A stretch of 64,000 nt of DNA from Rivularia sp. T60_A2020_040 (lineage in GTDB: Bacteria; Cyanobacteriota; Cyanobacteriia; Cyanobacteriales; Nostocaceae), in NCBI GenBank assembly GCA_015272215.1, contig JACYMD010000050.1, positions 1 through 64,000 on the forward strand, read 5' to 3'. The notes beneath the pieces are model-generated. The model was not told where the DNA came from. It worked only from the letters and a program-made list of their open reading frames with translations, and searched no databases. Positions within the stretch are counted from its first letter, which is position 1. The number at the start of each line of letters is the position of its first letter. This document shows, one piece after another, positions 9,187 to 19,400 of the stretch. The position numbers and the translations under genes are program-made.

Positions 9187-9534
9187 TACAATTTTCCATA
9201 CTTATTAATTTGTAAGTCAAATCACACAGATAATTTATAGATAGCGTAGCGAAAGCTATGTATTTAACCTGAGTAAAGACTCTCTTAATGGTTTATCTGC
9301 TAAAACTTAAGAATTTACGAGAATATGTTTTTTTATTTGTTGCTAGCAGCGAAAAAAAAGGTGGTTAGTCAGACACCTACATCTTGTTACGATTAAGATA
9401 AATACTTAGTATTAACAAGTAAATGCTACGACAATAGATTAATTTAATAAAGCTATTAGCCTTAGAATTGATTCCAATGTGAGTCCCGTTGTCGCAAATG
9501 GTGTACGGTTGAAACTGCCGAGTATTAGCAATCC
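9187..9534. other. Intergenic gap, no gene seen
   Basis: This 348-bp AT-rich stretch lies between the DUF2207 start and the aminotransferase pseudogene end. A small ATAGC...GCTAT hairpin sits near 9241-9260. No ORF or RNA gene is recognisable. Confidence 0.5.
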
Positions 9535-10824
9535 TCATGAATTATTTGAAATGACAATATTTTCTGTTTGATCCAATTCACAATCAATATTTATCGTTAC
9601 TAATTGTGCTAGATATTCTAATTCTTGTAGCCTTAATAAAGGTGAGAATGGTAAACATAAAATATGCGCCATCAAATATTGACTTTCAACTGGTAAAAGA
9701 TGATTAGGTGTATTTGGTTTTGTATCAATAGCAAATAAACTGCGGTTTCCCCTGGCGCTATCAAAACCTTCTCCACGCAGTATTTCTATCATAGTATTGG
9801 GGGAATCTATTAAAATCGGCATTACCCAAAAGGAATTATACTTAGCTTTGTTACCAGGGATAGTCAGATTATTCGGTAACATTTGTAAAAAAGATTTACC
9901 TCGTTGAATACGCTCTACAAAATCATCGCAGTGACTCAATCTATAGTTCAATAACCACAGTAGACGTTTTGGAGTCCGATAGCGAATTTTTGCGAGTATA
10001 TCACCCGTGGGAAAACCAAGGGTTGCTTTTTTAATAGTTGATTCTACATCCAAATTTAATAACTGCATTAAATTAAGAATTTGATCATATAAGCTCGGTT
10101 GCGAAAGCAGTTTTAACCAATAAAACTTAAATACCCTTTTTCAATACCAAAATTCACTTTTTTGGGGATATTTTTGCTCAATTAGTTCCATTTTATCAGC
10201 TAATTGTTTATCTTTGATTAATGCTACTGCTCCACCCAAAGCAGTACAAGATTTAATTGCACCAAAGCTAAATAGACTCACATCAGCTTGGGGATATCCA
10301 TAATATTGTGTTCCTGCAAAAGCTTGAGCGCAGTCTTCTACAAGTAAAATATGATATTTTTTACAGAAATCAACGTAAGGCTGCAAAGGAATAATTACAC
10401 CAAATAAATGCGCGATTAATAATACTTTGCTTCGAGGGGAAACTAATTGTTCTAATAGTTGTAAATTAGGTGCGATAGTATCGCGAGTAATATCAATGGG
10501 AACCGGAATTAATCCATGACTGCGGATAATTTATGCCATTTCTCGGATATTAACAGCACTCATTAATACTTCCGATTCAGCAGGTAAATTTAATGATTGT
10601 AATAATAAATCTAAACTGGTTCTGACAGATAACGTCACTAAAATTTCTTTGTCGGTGTGCCAAAAAGATTTGATGCCATTTAAAGATTTTTGTCAATCGA
10701 ACGAACGAAAAAAAGCGCTTAAACAAGCGTATAAATCACCAAAGCTAATATCTAACTGGATAGTCGGGTGCTCCCGCCATTTTGAAGATAGTAGCTTATT
10801 TGATGATTTATTAGATGAGTTCAT
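9535..10824 (-). pseudogene. DegT/DnrJ/EryC1-type aminotransferase, nonsense-inactivated
   Basis: One reading frame of 430 codons can be followed from ATG 10824 to the stop at 9535, broken by three in-frame stops: TGA (10693-10695), TAA (10531-10533) and TGA (10141-10143). No frameshift is needed. The intact parts match PLP aminotransferases of the DegT family. VEDCAQAF is the cofactor region, and SLFSFGAIKSCTALGGA contains the Schiff-base lysine. The C-terminal part includes FDSARGNRSLF. Such enzymes usually act in sugar or surface-polymer synthesis. The preserved frame suggests recent inactivation. Confidence 0.85.
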
Positions 10825-10854
10825 CTGGTTTTACTCGTTTGTATTCAAGTGTAT

Positions 10855-11328
10855 TCAAGAAAGAAACTTACTTAAATCAAATTCCTCTTCTGATTTCTCT
10901 TCTTTAAACCTTTCCGAAGTCAGCATCAACAACAGCCTTTCCGTATAATCTACTGCACCTCGTAACTCAGTTTGCAATATTTCCAAACCACCATTCGTAT
11001 ATTCTTCAAAAATTTGATTGCGTTGAGTTTGAGGCTCTTCCTGACTTATTGACAGTACTTTTATATCCTTAGTTACAGTAATGCCGATCAATTTAATTAC
11101 CCAGTCATATCCCATCGAAGCAAAAGTTTCAACTTTAATTGGAGAAGGTTCTCTTTTTGAAATCTCTCCCAAAGCCACGCGGCGATTATGCTTTTTGCCC
11201 AAAGTAGCCGCAAAAACTACCACATCAGCAAAAGTTTCAAAAGGTCCCGTTGCACCATTCCAAGATGTTAAACTTTGTACTAATTCCGCTTTATCTTTTG
11301 CAACCCTGATTCTACCAGTTTCAGCCAT
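10855..11328 (-). CDS. Dnd-associated protein 4 family
   Basis: This 157-residue protein resembles the small family called DNA phosphorothioation-associated protein 4. Recognisable parts are the N-terminal RIRVAKDKAELVQSLTSW, the FETFADVVVFAATLG segment and a charged helical C terminus. Biochemical function is unknown. It is the last gene of a minus-strand trio, 63 bp after the DndD-like ATPase, with a heptamer array in that gap. Its presence suggests that the trio belongs to, or senses, the phosphorothioation system 2.7 kb away; this is inference from family and proximity. Confidence 0.75.
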   Translation of the reverse strand: MAETGRIRVAKDKAELVQSLTSWNGATGPFETFADVVVFAATLGKKHNRRVALGEISKREPSPIKVETFASMGYDWVIKLIGITVTKDIKVLSISQEEPQTQRNQIFEEYTNGGLEILQTELRGAVDYTERLLLMLTSERFKEEKSEEEFDLSKFLS

Positions 11329-11334
11329 TTTATT

Positions 11335-11402
11335 AAAGGTTAAAGGTTAAAGGTCAACAACTGTCAACTATCAACTATCAACTGTCAACTGTCAACTGTC
11401 AA
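11335..11402. repeat. Heptamer array overlapping a gene end
   Basis: AAAGGTT units are followed by CTGTCAA/CTATCAA heptamers. The array runs into the 3-prime end of the DndD-like ATPase gene and supplies its last codons and its TGA (11392-11394). Confidence 0.9.
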
Positions 11403-13455
11403 CTTCTATGATTTCACTATACTCAAACTCATTTGGACTTTGTTTAACTAAAGGATATCTTCCCCCATTCAATTCAATAAAATCTTCTTCGCAATCGGGT
11501 TTAGAAGAATAATATGTCAATACATATTCTTTTCCGACTCGATATGACATCTCATCCTCTACTTCACCCCTCCATTGAGTTTTTGTTACCAACACAATTA
11601 ATTGATTCGCTAATTTGGGAATGATTTGAGCTATATGTTTTCGATAAATTACATCTAAACTACCGAAAGGTGAATCCATGACAATCGGGAATGTGCTGCT
11701 ATCTGTTACCATTAGCATTTTATCTTGACTCCAATCCCGCACTCGATCGATAATACTACTGATAAATGATAAGCTGAGTATTTGATTTTCTCCGGTAGAT
11801 GCTGCTACTGGCATTTCTAAACCTGAAGTTTTTTCTATCAGCGTTAATTCGTATTTTTCGCTGATTGTCGGAATATAAGGTGTAAAGGATATTTCGCTAA
11901 ATATTTCTTGGACTCTTTTTTCTAATTCTAAACGGAATTGCTGTTCTTGCAGCAGTTTTACTTGGGTTAATCTATCAATAGCGTCTTGAGTTGCGCTAAT
12001 ACGACGCTGTGCTAAAATTTGCTTTTCTTCGTTTAATTTATGTTTGGCAATTTGTTTATTTAAACTTGATGATTCCGATTTTAAACTCATTATTTTCTGC
12101 TGATTTGCACCTTGTTCTAAGGTTAGCTCGGTAATTTTTTCTTCAATTTTATCTAAACGTTTTTGTAAACTACGAATTTCTTCACTCGGGTCTTTTCTTA
12201 ATCTTTCTTCTATATTATCTAATTCTATTTCGATTTCAGCAATAACTTTTCTTAAATTATTAATTATAGCTTGTTCTTGATCAATCTCTTCCCAAAATAT
12301 TGCTGCTTGTTTGTCGATTTGATCAACTTGAGCGCTGATTCTAATTGCTGTTTCTTCAACTTCCGAGGAAGCTGCTTTATCTAACCAGCTTTCAACATTT
12401 ATACGAGCATGATTTTCTGCGAATAAACTTGTCCCGCAAATACACTTACTTGAATCTAATAAATCTTGAATAAACTCTCGTGAAATTCCTTTGGTTAATT
12501 CTCCTTTTTTCTTCAAATTATCAATAATCTCTCGAAACTGTAACGTTATTTCTGGTAAAAATACTGTATAACCCCGTGCAGAAATTGCTTTTTTTAGGGT
12601 TTCTCTACTATGTCGCAAATTATCTTGATTTAACGTTTTCTGTTTCTCTAATTCCTGTCGTCTTTCCTGTAATTCTTTGGCTGCACTCAATTCGCGCAAA
12701 CGCTTACTAGTTTCTTTTTTAAAGGTATTTTGATATTCTAATTCTTGAATAATTTCTAGGTTCCGTTTGTTAATTGTTTCAATTTCAATTTCAATTTTAT
12801 TTTGCTCTTTTAACAGCTTTTTAATTTCTGAATCACCAATTATCTTCAATTCGTTTTCTAAACTTTTCTTCGCTTCTTGTAAATGTCGAATTGAACGATT
12901 GATTACTTCAACTCCCAAAAATATTTTAGTCGCTTCCGCTATTTCCGCCTTTTTATCTGAACGCACTATTTCTTCAATTCTTTCGCCATCGAAAAAGAAA
13001 TATTGATGTAAACTAGCTGGTAAAATTTGTCCGATAATCTCTTCTGGTTGTTGGGGTGGTAGATACCATTTTCCATCATCTCCCGCTACCTGCATATATA
13101 ATTCTGTTTTACCAATATCATAATCTTGTTGATTTTTGTAAACCCGACATTGACGTTTGACTCGATAGCGTTTACCATCATGCTCCCATGCTAACTCTAC
13201 CCAACATTCTACCCTCTGCCCAATTTTTGCTTCGGCGATCGCCCTTTTATTGACAAGTTGTTCAACTGATGCAAAGGCTGCGCTGAATTTTTCGTATAAT
13301 ACCCAGGTAAATGCATTCAATAAACTGGTTTTACCTGCTCCATTATTACCGTAAATAATAGTAGTATTATTTGAGTTTGACCCCGCAAGAGTCATTTCAC
13401 AGGTTTTTCCGTAAAATGAACGAAAGTTACAAAGCTTTATGGAAGTCAGTTTCAT
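11392..13455 (-). CDS. DndD-like SMC/RecF-type ATPase
   Basis: This 687-residue ATPase is related to DndD and Rad50 but distinct from the DndD at 2338-4323. Walker A GNNGAGKTS is at residues 36-44. FFFDGERIEEIV (153-164) is the DndD-type FDGE motif. Coiled coil runs about 190-330 and 365-520, split by a CIC motif (Cys338, Cys340) that may be a reduced zinc hook. The signature region STGENQILSLSF and Walker B FPIVMDSPFGSLD are present. Its ATG overlaps the stop of the upstream 57-residue ORF in an ATGA arrangement, and a Dnd-associated protein 4 homologue follows. The C-terminal VDS comes from a repeat array. The role in PT-linked defence is inferred. Confidence 0.85.
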   Translation of the reverse strand: MKLTSIKLCNFRSFYGKTCEMTLAGSNSNNTTIIYGNNGAGKTSLLNAFTWVLYEKFSAAFASVEQLVNKRAIAEAKIGQRVECWVELAWEHDGKRYRVKRQCRVYKNQQDYDIGKTELYMQVAGDDGKWYLPPQQPEEIIGQILPASLHQYFFFDGERIEEIVRSDKKAEIAEATKIFLGVEVINRSIRHLQEAKKSLENELKIIGDSEIKKLLKEQNKIEIEIETINKRNLEIIQELEYQNTFKKETSKRLRELSAAKELQERRQELEKQKTLNQDNLRHSRETLKKAISARGYTVFLPEITLQFREIIDNLKKKGELTKGISREFIQDLLDSSKCICGTSLFAENHARINVESWLDKAASSEVEETAIRISAQVDQIDKQAAIFWEEIDQEQAIINNLRKVIAEIEIELDNIEERLRKDPSEEIRSLQKRLDKIEEKITELTLEQGANQQKIMSLKSESSSLNKQIAKHKLNEEKQILAQRRISATQDAIDRLTQVKLLQEQQFRLELEKRVQEIFSEISFTPYIPTISEKYELTLIEKTSGLEMPVAASTGENQILSLSFISSIIDRVRDWSQDKMLMVTDSSTFPIVMDSPFGSLDVIYRKHIAQIIPKLANQLIVLVTKTQWRGEVEDEMSYRVGKEYVLTYYSSKPDCEEDFIELNGGRYPLVKQSPNEFEYSEIIEVDS

Positions 13456-13625
13456 TTTACAGCTTCTTTCACAATTGCTAAAATATCTTCGTTTATATGA
13501 CCGAAACTTTTTTTATCAAGTCTGCTTTTTTCTAAATTCCATACTCGCTCGATGATTTGGCGAACTTCCGCTGAAGCAGACTTTATTGGCTCTTGTACTT
13601 GATCTATATTATGCTGTTTTTCCAC
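13452..13625 (-). CDS. 57-residue ORF coupled to DndD-like ATPase
   Basis: A GTG at 13625 opens a 57-codon frame whose TGA (13452-13454) overlaps the ATG of the ATPase (13453-13455) by four bases, as ATGA. The predicted product is charged and helical, with a central IIERVWNLEKSR segment and a C-terminal INEDILAIVKEAVK helix. No other start codon lies between this GTG and the upstream in-frame stop. No family is recognised. The overlap implies translational coupling and hence a real gene, possibly a small subunit or regulator of the ATPase. The gene is easy to miss because of its size and GTG start. Confidence 0.65.
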   Translation of the reverse strand: MEKQHNIDQVQEPIKSASAEVRQIIERVWNLEKSRLDKKSFGHINEDILAIVKEAVK

Positions 13626-14158
13626 TACGATTTTTATATAGTCAATATCGCTATATTTTACCTGTCTTCACTATCCTCTGTTATCCGTAAACTCACTGTT
13701 ACTATATTTGCTTGATATTATCCCTATAACCTTGATAATTAATTGTTTATTATTCGGTTATGTATGATTTACAACAATTAATCTCAAGTTCAAACAGCAA
13801 TATGCCCTAAAGACTGTTTTTTTGATTTTTTTTTGAATTTATCTCGAAAAAATTTTTTTTTTGGGGACTTTTTTTGGTATTATTATTTTATCTAAATTTA
13901 TTCTTTTATAATGGGAATATTGCCACAAATAAAAAAAGCTAATATATTTCCATTATAATAAATTAACTCTTGCTCTAATTAATCATCCCACGTAATAGGC
14001 AAAAAAAAATTTCGCGACAAATAAATTTACAAAAATTTACAAAAAAAATAATTAAAGGCTTGTGATTGAGCTTCAAGGAAATAGGGAATAAGGAGAATAT
14101 AACTGCTTGATTCTGGGACTTTTTTCCATAAAAAGGAGGGAACTAAGCCCTCCAGGAA
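13626..14158. other. AT-rich intergenic region upstream of the second Dnd-related cluster
   Basis: This 533-bp stretch is very AT-rich, with runs of 8-10 T around 13817-13875. It must hold the promoter of the minus-strand trio. No ORF or RNA gene was seen. The right end contains the mgtE terminator. Confidence 0.45.
14130..14153 (-). terminator. Rho-independent terminator after mgtE
   Basis: On the minus strand GGAGGG (14153-14148) pairs with CCCTCC (14140-14135) around a 7-base loop and is followed by TTTTTA. It begins six bases beyond the mgtE stop codon. Confidence 0.75.
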
Positions 14159-14982
14159 TTAAGCGAATACTTGCAAAGCGAAGGAAATCAAAGATAAAAA
14201 GGTCATAAAACCAACCGCATCTAAAGTAGTAGTCATCAAAGGACCGCTAATTAAAGCCGGATCGAGATTTAAACGCTTTAATCCCATGGGTAGTAAAGTT
14301 CCTAAAGTAACAGCAATCAAGACATTCGCAGCCATCACAGTACCAGCAACAAGTGATACCCAACGCTCATTAGGAGGAGACCACATCATAGATAAAGTTG
14401 CTAAAGCCAAACCTAAGCCGACAGCCGTTCCTAGCCCTGCGGTCAGTTCCTTACGCAACAGAGTCATAGTATCTTTCGGGGTTACTTCTCCTAAACCCAA
14501 TCCCCGTACAGTTACGGATAAAACTTGGAATGCAACATTGCCGCTACTATTAGCTAAAATTGGCATGATAATTGCTAAAACCGGGACAACTTTAATCACT
14601 TCCTGAAAAGGTGCGATCGCGCTAGCAGCAGCAATATATAAACCGATATTTCCCAACAGCCAAGGTAAACGTTTGCGGAGAGTGACTCGAGGAGAACATA
14701 AAGCAGGTTCATCACCACCAGTAACCCCTGCAAGTTTTTGAATCTCTTCGGTAGCTTCTTCATCAAGAATATCTACGACATCATCAATAGTAACAATACC
14801 TACCAGCCTTTCCTCGCGATCAACTATAGGTAAAGCGATTAAATCGTATCGCTTCATGATTTTGGCAACTTCTCGCTGGGGGGTATCAGTCGTAACTCTA
14901 ATCACCTTAGCAGCCGCAATATCCCGTAATAAAGCATCGGGATAAGAAAACAGCAATTGTCGCAAAGACACAACGCTAATTA
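14159..14982 (-). pseudogene. mgtE: mgtE, C-terminal fragment after frameshift
   Basis: Second part of a magnesium transporter/channel MgtE. It carries the end of the paired CBS domain (AAAKVIRVTTDTPQREVAKI, VGIVTIDDVVDIL) and the five-helix membrane domain (LGNIGLYIAAASAIAPF, LAIIMPILANSSGNVAFQ and later helices). The frame joins the upstream fragment in an A5 run (minus strand, 14988-14984): removing one A restores RKLKLISVVSLRQLL. Without a start of its own beyond a GTG at 14971, it is unlikely to make a working transporter alone. A sequencing error in the A run is possible. Confidence 0.85.
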
Positions 14983-15527
14983 ATTTTTAATTTGCGGTTA
15001 TCATCGGTGACATAAGCGTAATAAATGGTTTCTTTGTCTTCATCTTGAGAGCGAATTTTATTGAGAACTTCTCTAACAGTCAATCCTTCCTGCAACCGCA
15101 CGTATTCTGTAGTCATTACCCTTCCAGCAGTACCTTCAGGATAACCAAGAATCGTTGCAGTAACTTGTCTTTGTTCTGGACTTAACGAGTGTAATAAACG
15201 CTTGACAACCGAAGCCGGTAGTTCGTCAAATAATTCTGCACGTTCGTCAGGACTCATCGCTTCCAAAATTTGCGCTACCTGTACGTCATGGAGAGAATTG
15301 ATCAATTGCTCCTGTATTTGAGGAGGTAGATATTCAAAAACGTCAATAGCTCGATTTTTATTCAGTAAACGAAAGGCGATTGCCCGCTGTTTTCTCGATA
15401 AATTAGCAATATATTCCCCGACATCAACGGGTGGTAAATGGTTTAAGTCCCATTTAAGTTCATTTAAATCTGTAACGCCAAAATCAGCAATGTTGATTGC
15501 ACAATTGCGAACATCTTGAATAAGCAT
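14976..15527 (-). pseudogene. mgtE: mgtE, N-terminal fragment before frameshift
   Basis: First part of MgtE. It holds the cytosolic MgtE_N domain (superhelical AEMLPPDERAELFDEL-type repeats, here MSPDERAELFDELPASVV) and the start of the CBS pair, ending at TAG 14976-14978. The start at 15527 is chosen because AGGAGG lies 4 bases before that ATG. Both pieces together would make about 460 residues, the normal MgtE length. In the intact family the N and CBS domains sense cytosolic magnesium and gate the pore. Confidence 0.85.
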
Positions 15528-15790
15528 AATTCCTCCTATTGTCTCCCCCGCGCTGAGAGACAAACTCTACAGCTCAGAGGAGGGTGCTACTACCATCTTC
15601 CGGACTTCTGTCCATACATTTTTAAAAAATCAACATCGATTACCCATCAAGGCATCGCTAAGTCATAATACTAACCCGGAACTGTGTAATCCGGCAGATG
15701 CTGAGCTTCAGTATTATTTTGTGTGATATTCCACACTAATTAATAGCTCTATGCCCCGACTTTCATTCCAATAGTGTAGATTTTACTACT
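15528..15790 (-). promoter_or_regulatory. mgtE leader, candidate structured RNA
   Basis: The roughly 260 bases before mgtE are richer in G+C and in short inverted repeats than their surroundings. An example is GTCTC...GAGAC immediately before the ribosome-binding site. GATGCCTTGATGGGTAA resembles one M-box segment, but the conserved 5-prime part of the M-box riboswitch was not found. A magnesium-responsive leader is plausible but unproven. Confidence 0.3.
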
Positions 15791-16454
15791 ATTACTATCG
15801 ATGTCAAGGTAATATCTCAATTTGTTTTTTTACCTTGGCAGTAAAATTATTAACATTTTAGCAAGTATTTATTATTTGACCAAAAATATTTTTATATGTG
15901 ATAATACTTAAATTAAAAGCCTTTTTTCCTTAATTAACAAGGAAAACAGATCGCATTGCTTGCAGATCGGGTAAGCTTCAAAATACGAGAGTAAACTACG
16001 CTCAAAATTATCAAATTCCTAAAAACCTATTCAGGCTTACTAAGCAACATCCAAGGTAAAGATTTACTGTAACTTAATAATAGACACTGATTAAAAATGT
16101 CTACATATATGATTCAGTCTGTATTGTCAATAGCCTGAAGATCAAGATCAAGATCAAGATCAAGAAATATGGAAAAATAATCGTAATTGCCAATTGCGAT
16201 CGCCAAGAATTTCTGACTACAGCAATTTGCTTGATAGTAGTAGACTTATGCTCAAAAATATTTGCAATATTGACAAAGTTGCCGATTATTAAACTTGTGT
16301 ATTTTGGATAAATAGATCAAGAATTAATAATTAAGACGCTAACGAAAGTTTGTCATATTGCTAGTAACGATTACAAAAGTTAAGCTGTTGTTGCTTTTAT
16401 AATTCAGTTTACGCTTACAGGATAAAACCTCGGCAACAGTCATCAAATTAGATT
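15791..16454. other. Intergenic region with hexamer array
   Basis: This roughly 660-bp AT-rich stretch precedes the GH15-like gene. It has a run of the hexamer AGATCA (about 16138-16163) and a GCGATCGCC site at 16197. Possible ORFs are all shorter than 20 codons. It probably holds promoters for the divergent mgtE and GH15-like genes. Confidence 0.5.
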
Positions 16455-19400
16455 ATGTTTAGAACTCTACAGTTGCTTCCTCGTTTAGAATACTATTATC
16501 AGCAAATCAAAACGATTATTCTTTCGCGGCAAAATCCAATTACAGGTTTGCTACCAGCTTCAACAGCAATAACGGCTCACGGAGACTATACAGACGCTTG
16601 GGTACGTGATAACGTTTATAGTATTTTAGCGGTTTGGGGGTTAGCGTTAGCTTATCGCAAGGTGGATGAAGATAAGGGACGCACTTACGAATTAGAACAC
16701 AGCGTTATCAAGTTAATGCGGGGATTGTTATTCTCGATGATGCGACAGGCACATAAAGTAGAACAATTTAAGCATACTCAATCACCTTTAGATGCATTAC
16801 ACGCGAAATATAATACTGCAACTGGAGATATTGTTGTCGGTGATGATGAATGGGGGCATTTACAGCTTGACGCAACATCAATATACTTGCTGATGTTGGC
16901 GCAAATGACAGCTTCAGGAGTGCAGTTAGTTTACACTCTTGACGAGGTGGATTTCGTTCAAAATTTGGTTTACTATATCGGAAGAGCTTACCGTACCCCA
17001 GATTATGGAATTTGGGAACGAGGCAATAAAATCAATCATGGTAATGCAGAATTAAATGCTAGTTCGGTAGGTATGGCAAAAGCTGCTTTGGAAGCAGTTA
17101 ACGGACTGGATTTATTTGGAGTACATGGAAGTAGAGCATCGGTAATTCACGTCTTACCAGATGAAATTGCCCGCGCTCGGATTACATTAGAGTATTTATT
17201 GCCAAGGGAATCGGCTTCTAAAGAAATTGATGCAGCACTTTTGAGCGTTATTAGTTTTCCGGCTTTTGCTGTGGAAGATGAAAGTTTACGTCAGCGTACC
17301 TTAGAAGAGATAATTAATAAGTTAGAAGGTAATTACGGTTGCAAAAGGTTTTTACGCGACGGACATCAAACAGTTTTAGAAGATAGTCAGCGCTTGCATT
17401 ACGAACCCAACGAATTAAAGCAATTTGAGCATATAGAATGTGAATGGCCTTTATTTTTCACTTATTTACTATTAGATGGATTATTTCGGGGAGAGCAAGA
17501 AAAAATTAAACATTATCAGCAAAGTTTAGAATTTACTTTAGTTGAACGCGATAATTTGCCTTTGCTACCGGAAGTTTATTATGTACCCCAAGAAAATATC
17601 GAAGCCGAGAAGCAAGCACCTGGAACTCAAAAACGTTTACCTAATGAAAATGTTCCTTTAGTATGGGCGCAAAGTTTGTATTTTATCGGACAAATGTTGA
17701 GTGAAAAATTGCTTTGTGTGGGAGATATTGACCCCTTGGGGAGATATTTATCTGTAGGAAGAGAGCGACAGCCGATAGTACAAATTGCTTTATTAGCAGA
17801 AGATGAAGATTTACAAGCTAAATTAGCAGTTCGGGGAATTCAAACAGAAACTTTATTACAAATAAAACCAATTCAAGTCCGTCAAGCTGCCGATTTAATC
17901 GCAATTTATCAAGGAATTGGCTATAATGAAAAACTCGGTTTAAGTGGAAGACCAGCAAGACTTCCTCGAAGTTTAACTACTTCGAGAATTTTTCGTATTG
18001 GTAGTGAAAATGTTGTATTTTTACCTTCTTTCTTAGATTCTGAACAGTTTTATTTAACTTTAGATTATCACTTTCTCGTTGCTCAGTTTAAAAGTGAACT
18101 CGCTTACATTGAAAAATATTGGAGTGATAATGGTCGTCCGACTTTAACTTTAATGTTGACTCGCACTATGTTAGAAATAGGTAGCGAAGCATTATTATCA
18201 TTAATGGAAGAACTTCAAGAAGGTATTTGTCATGGTGTAAGGGTAAAATTGGGCAGACTAAATCAGTTAATGCTCACCGCTAACATTCAAAGAATTGATT
18301 TACAACAAAATTTTGAATTTCAACAATCACCAGTTACAAACATTGCTCCTCGTAGTTCCTATTTACTTTATAATTCCAACAACAACTGGTTATTAGAACA
18401 TACCCAAGAATTCCAAATGGAATGCGAAACCAATTTGGAATTGTTGCTTGATTCCTTGCGTTCCTCGGATAATCTTTACGAACAAATTGAATTATTACAA
18501 GGATTAACTCGCTTACAAGGACTTGATTTTGATACCGGCTTTGGCGAACCTGGTAATATTGTAAAAGTATCAGATTTACTTGATGAAGTTTACTATAAAG
18601 CAGGGAAAATTGGACTTTGGGCTGTCGTGCGTCGCGCTGCCGGATTGCTGCAAATGGCAGATATGCGCTTATCAGATGTAGTCACCAGTCTTTTAGCACG
18701 GGGTAAACAAATTGCAGTCGGCAAAGCCTACAGTGAAGCATCCTTAATCACCGTACCCCTTTCCCACAAAGAAATAGTCGAGAAAATCAAAAACTTTTGT
18801 CGTGAAGATGTTAGAGATGGAGTTTTAACACAAGAAATACTGATTTTTCTACGTACCTTAATCAATTCCGAACCAGAATTATTTCAAGGATTACTTACTA
18901 TTAGAACCGGATATCTCATCTTATTTATTACCAGCAAACTTGCTAGAAAATTAGAAATTACTCAAGATGAAGCCTACGAACACTTGATGCAATTATCACC
19001 TTTTCAAGTAAAAACACAATTAAAAGATTGTTTGTTAGAATATTCCGGCATGAATCAGTTATTACGTCAGCAAGAATCACTTCATATCAAACAGAAAGAA
19101 AACGAAATAGATTGGCTATTGCAACCAGTTAATATAGACACAATAGAAGTACCAACAGGAGGATGGCGAAGATATCGACAAGCAGAAGGAGCAATCAACC
19201 GCGTACCCGAAGACTTCTTTGCACGAGTTTGGCAATTAATGCATCATTGTAAAGGCTTAATCATCGGTGATAAATTAGAACGTCGCAACCGCTTGGATAG
19301 TCAATTACTGATATCAGAAATGACTGCCGGAGAAAAGAATTTTGCCTTAAGAGTCGAACATTTGTTAAACAAAATTGAAGCACCAGAATACCGACAGGTA

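Noticed and set aside
10649-10948. Plus-strand 99-codon ORF
   Set aside because: It lies opposite the start of the aminotransferase pseudogene and the end of the Dnd-associated protein 4 gene, both of which have recognisable products.
15528-15790. Canonical M-box magnesium riboswitch
   Set aside because: Only one short segment resembles it; the conserved 5-prime block was not found, so it is listed only as a candidate structured leader.
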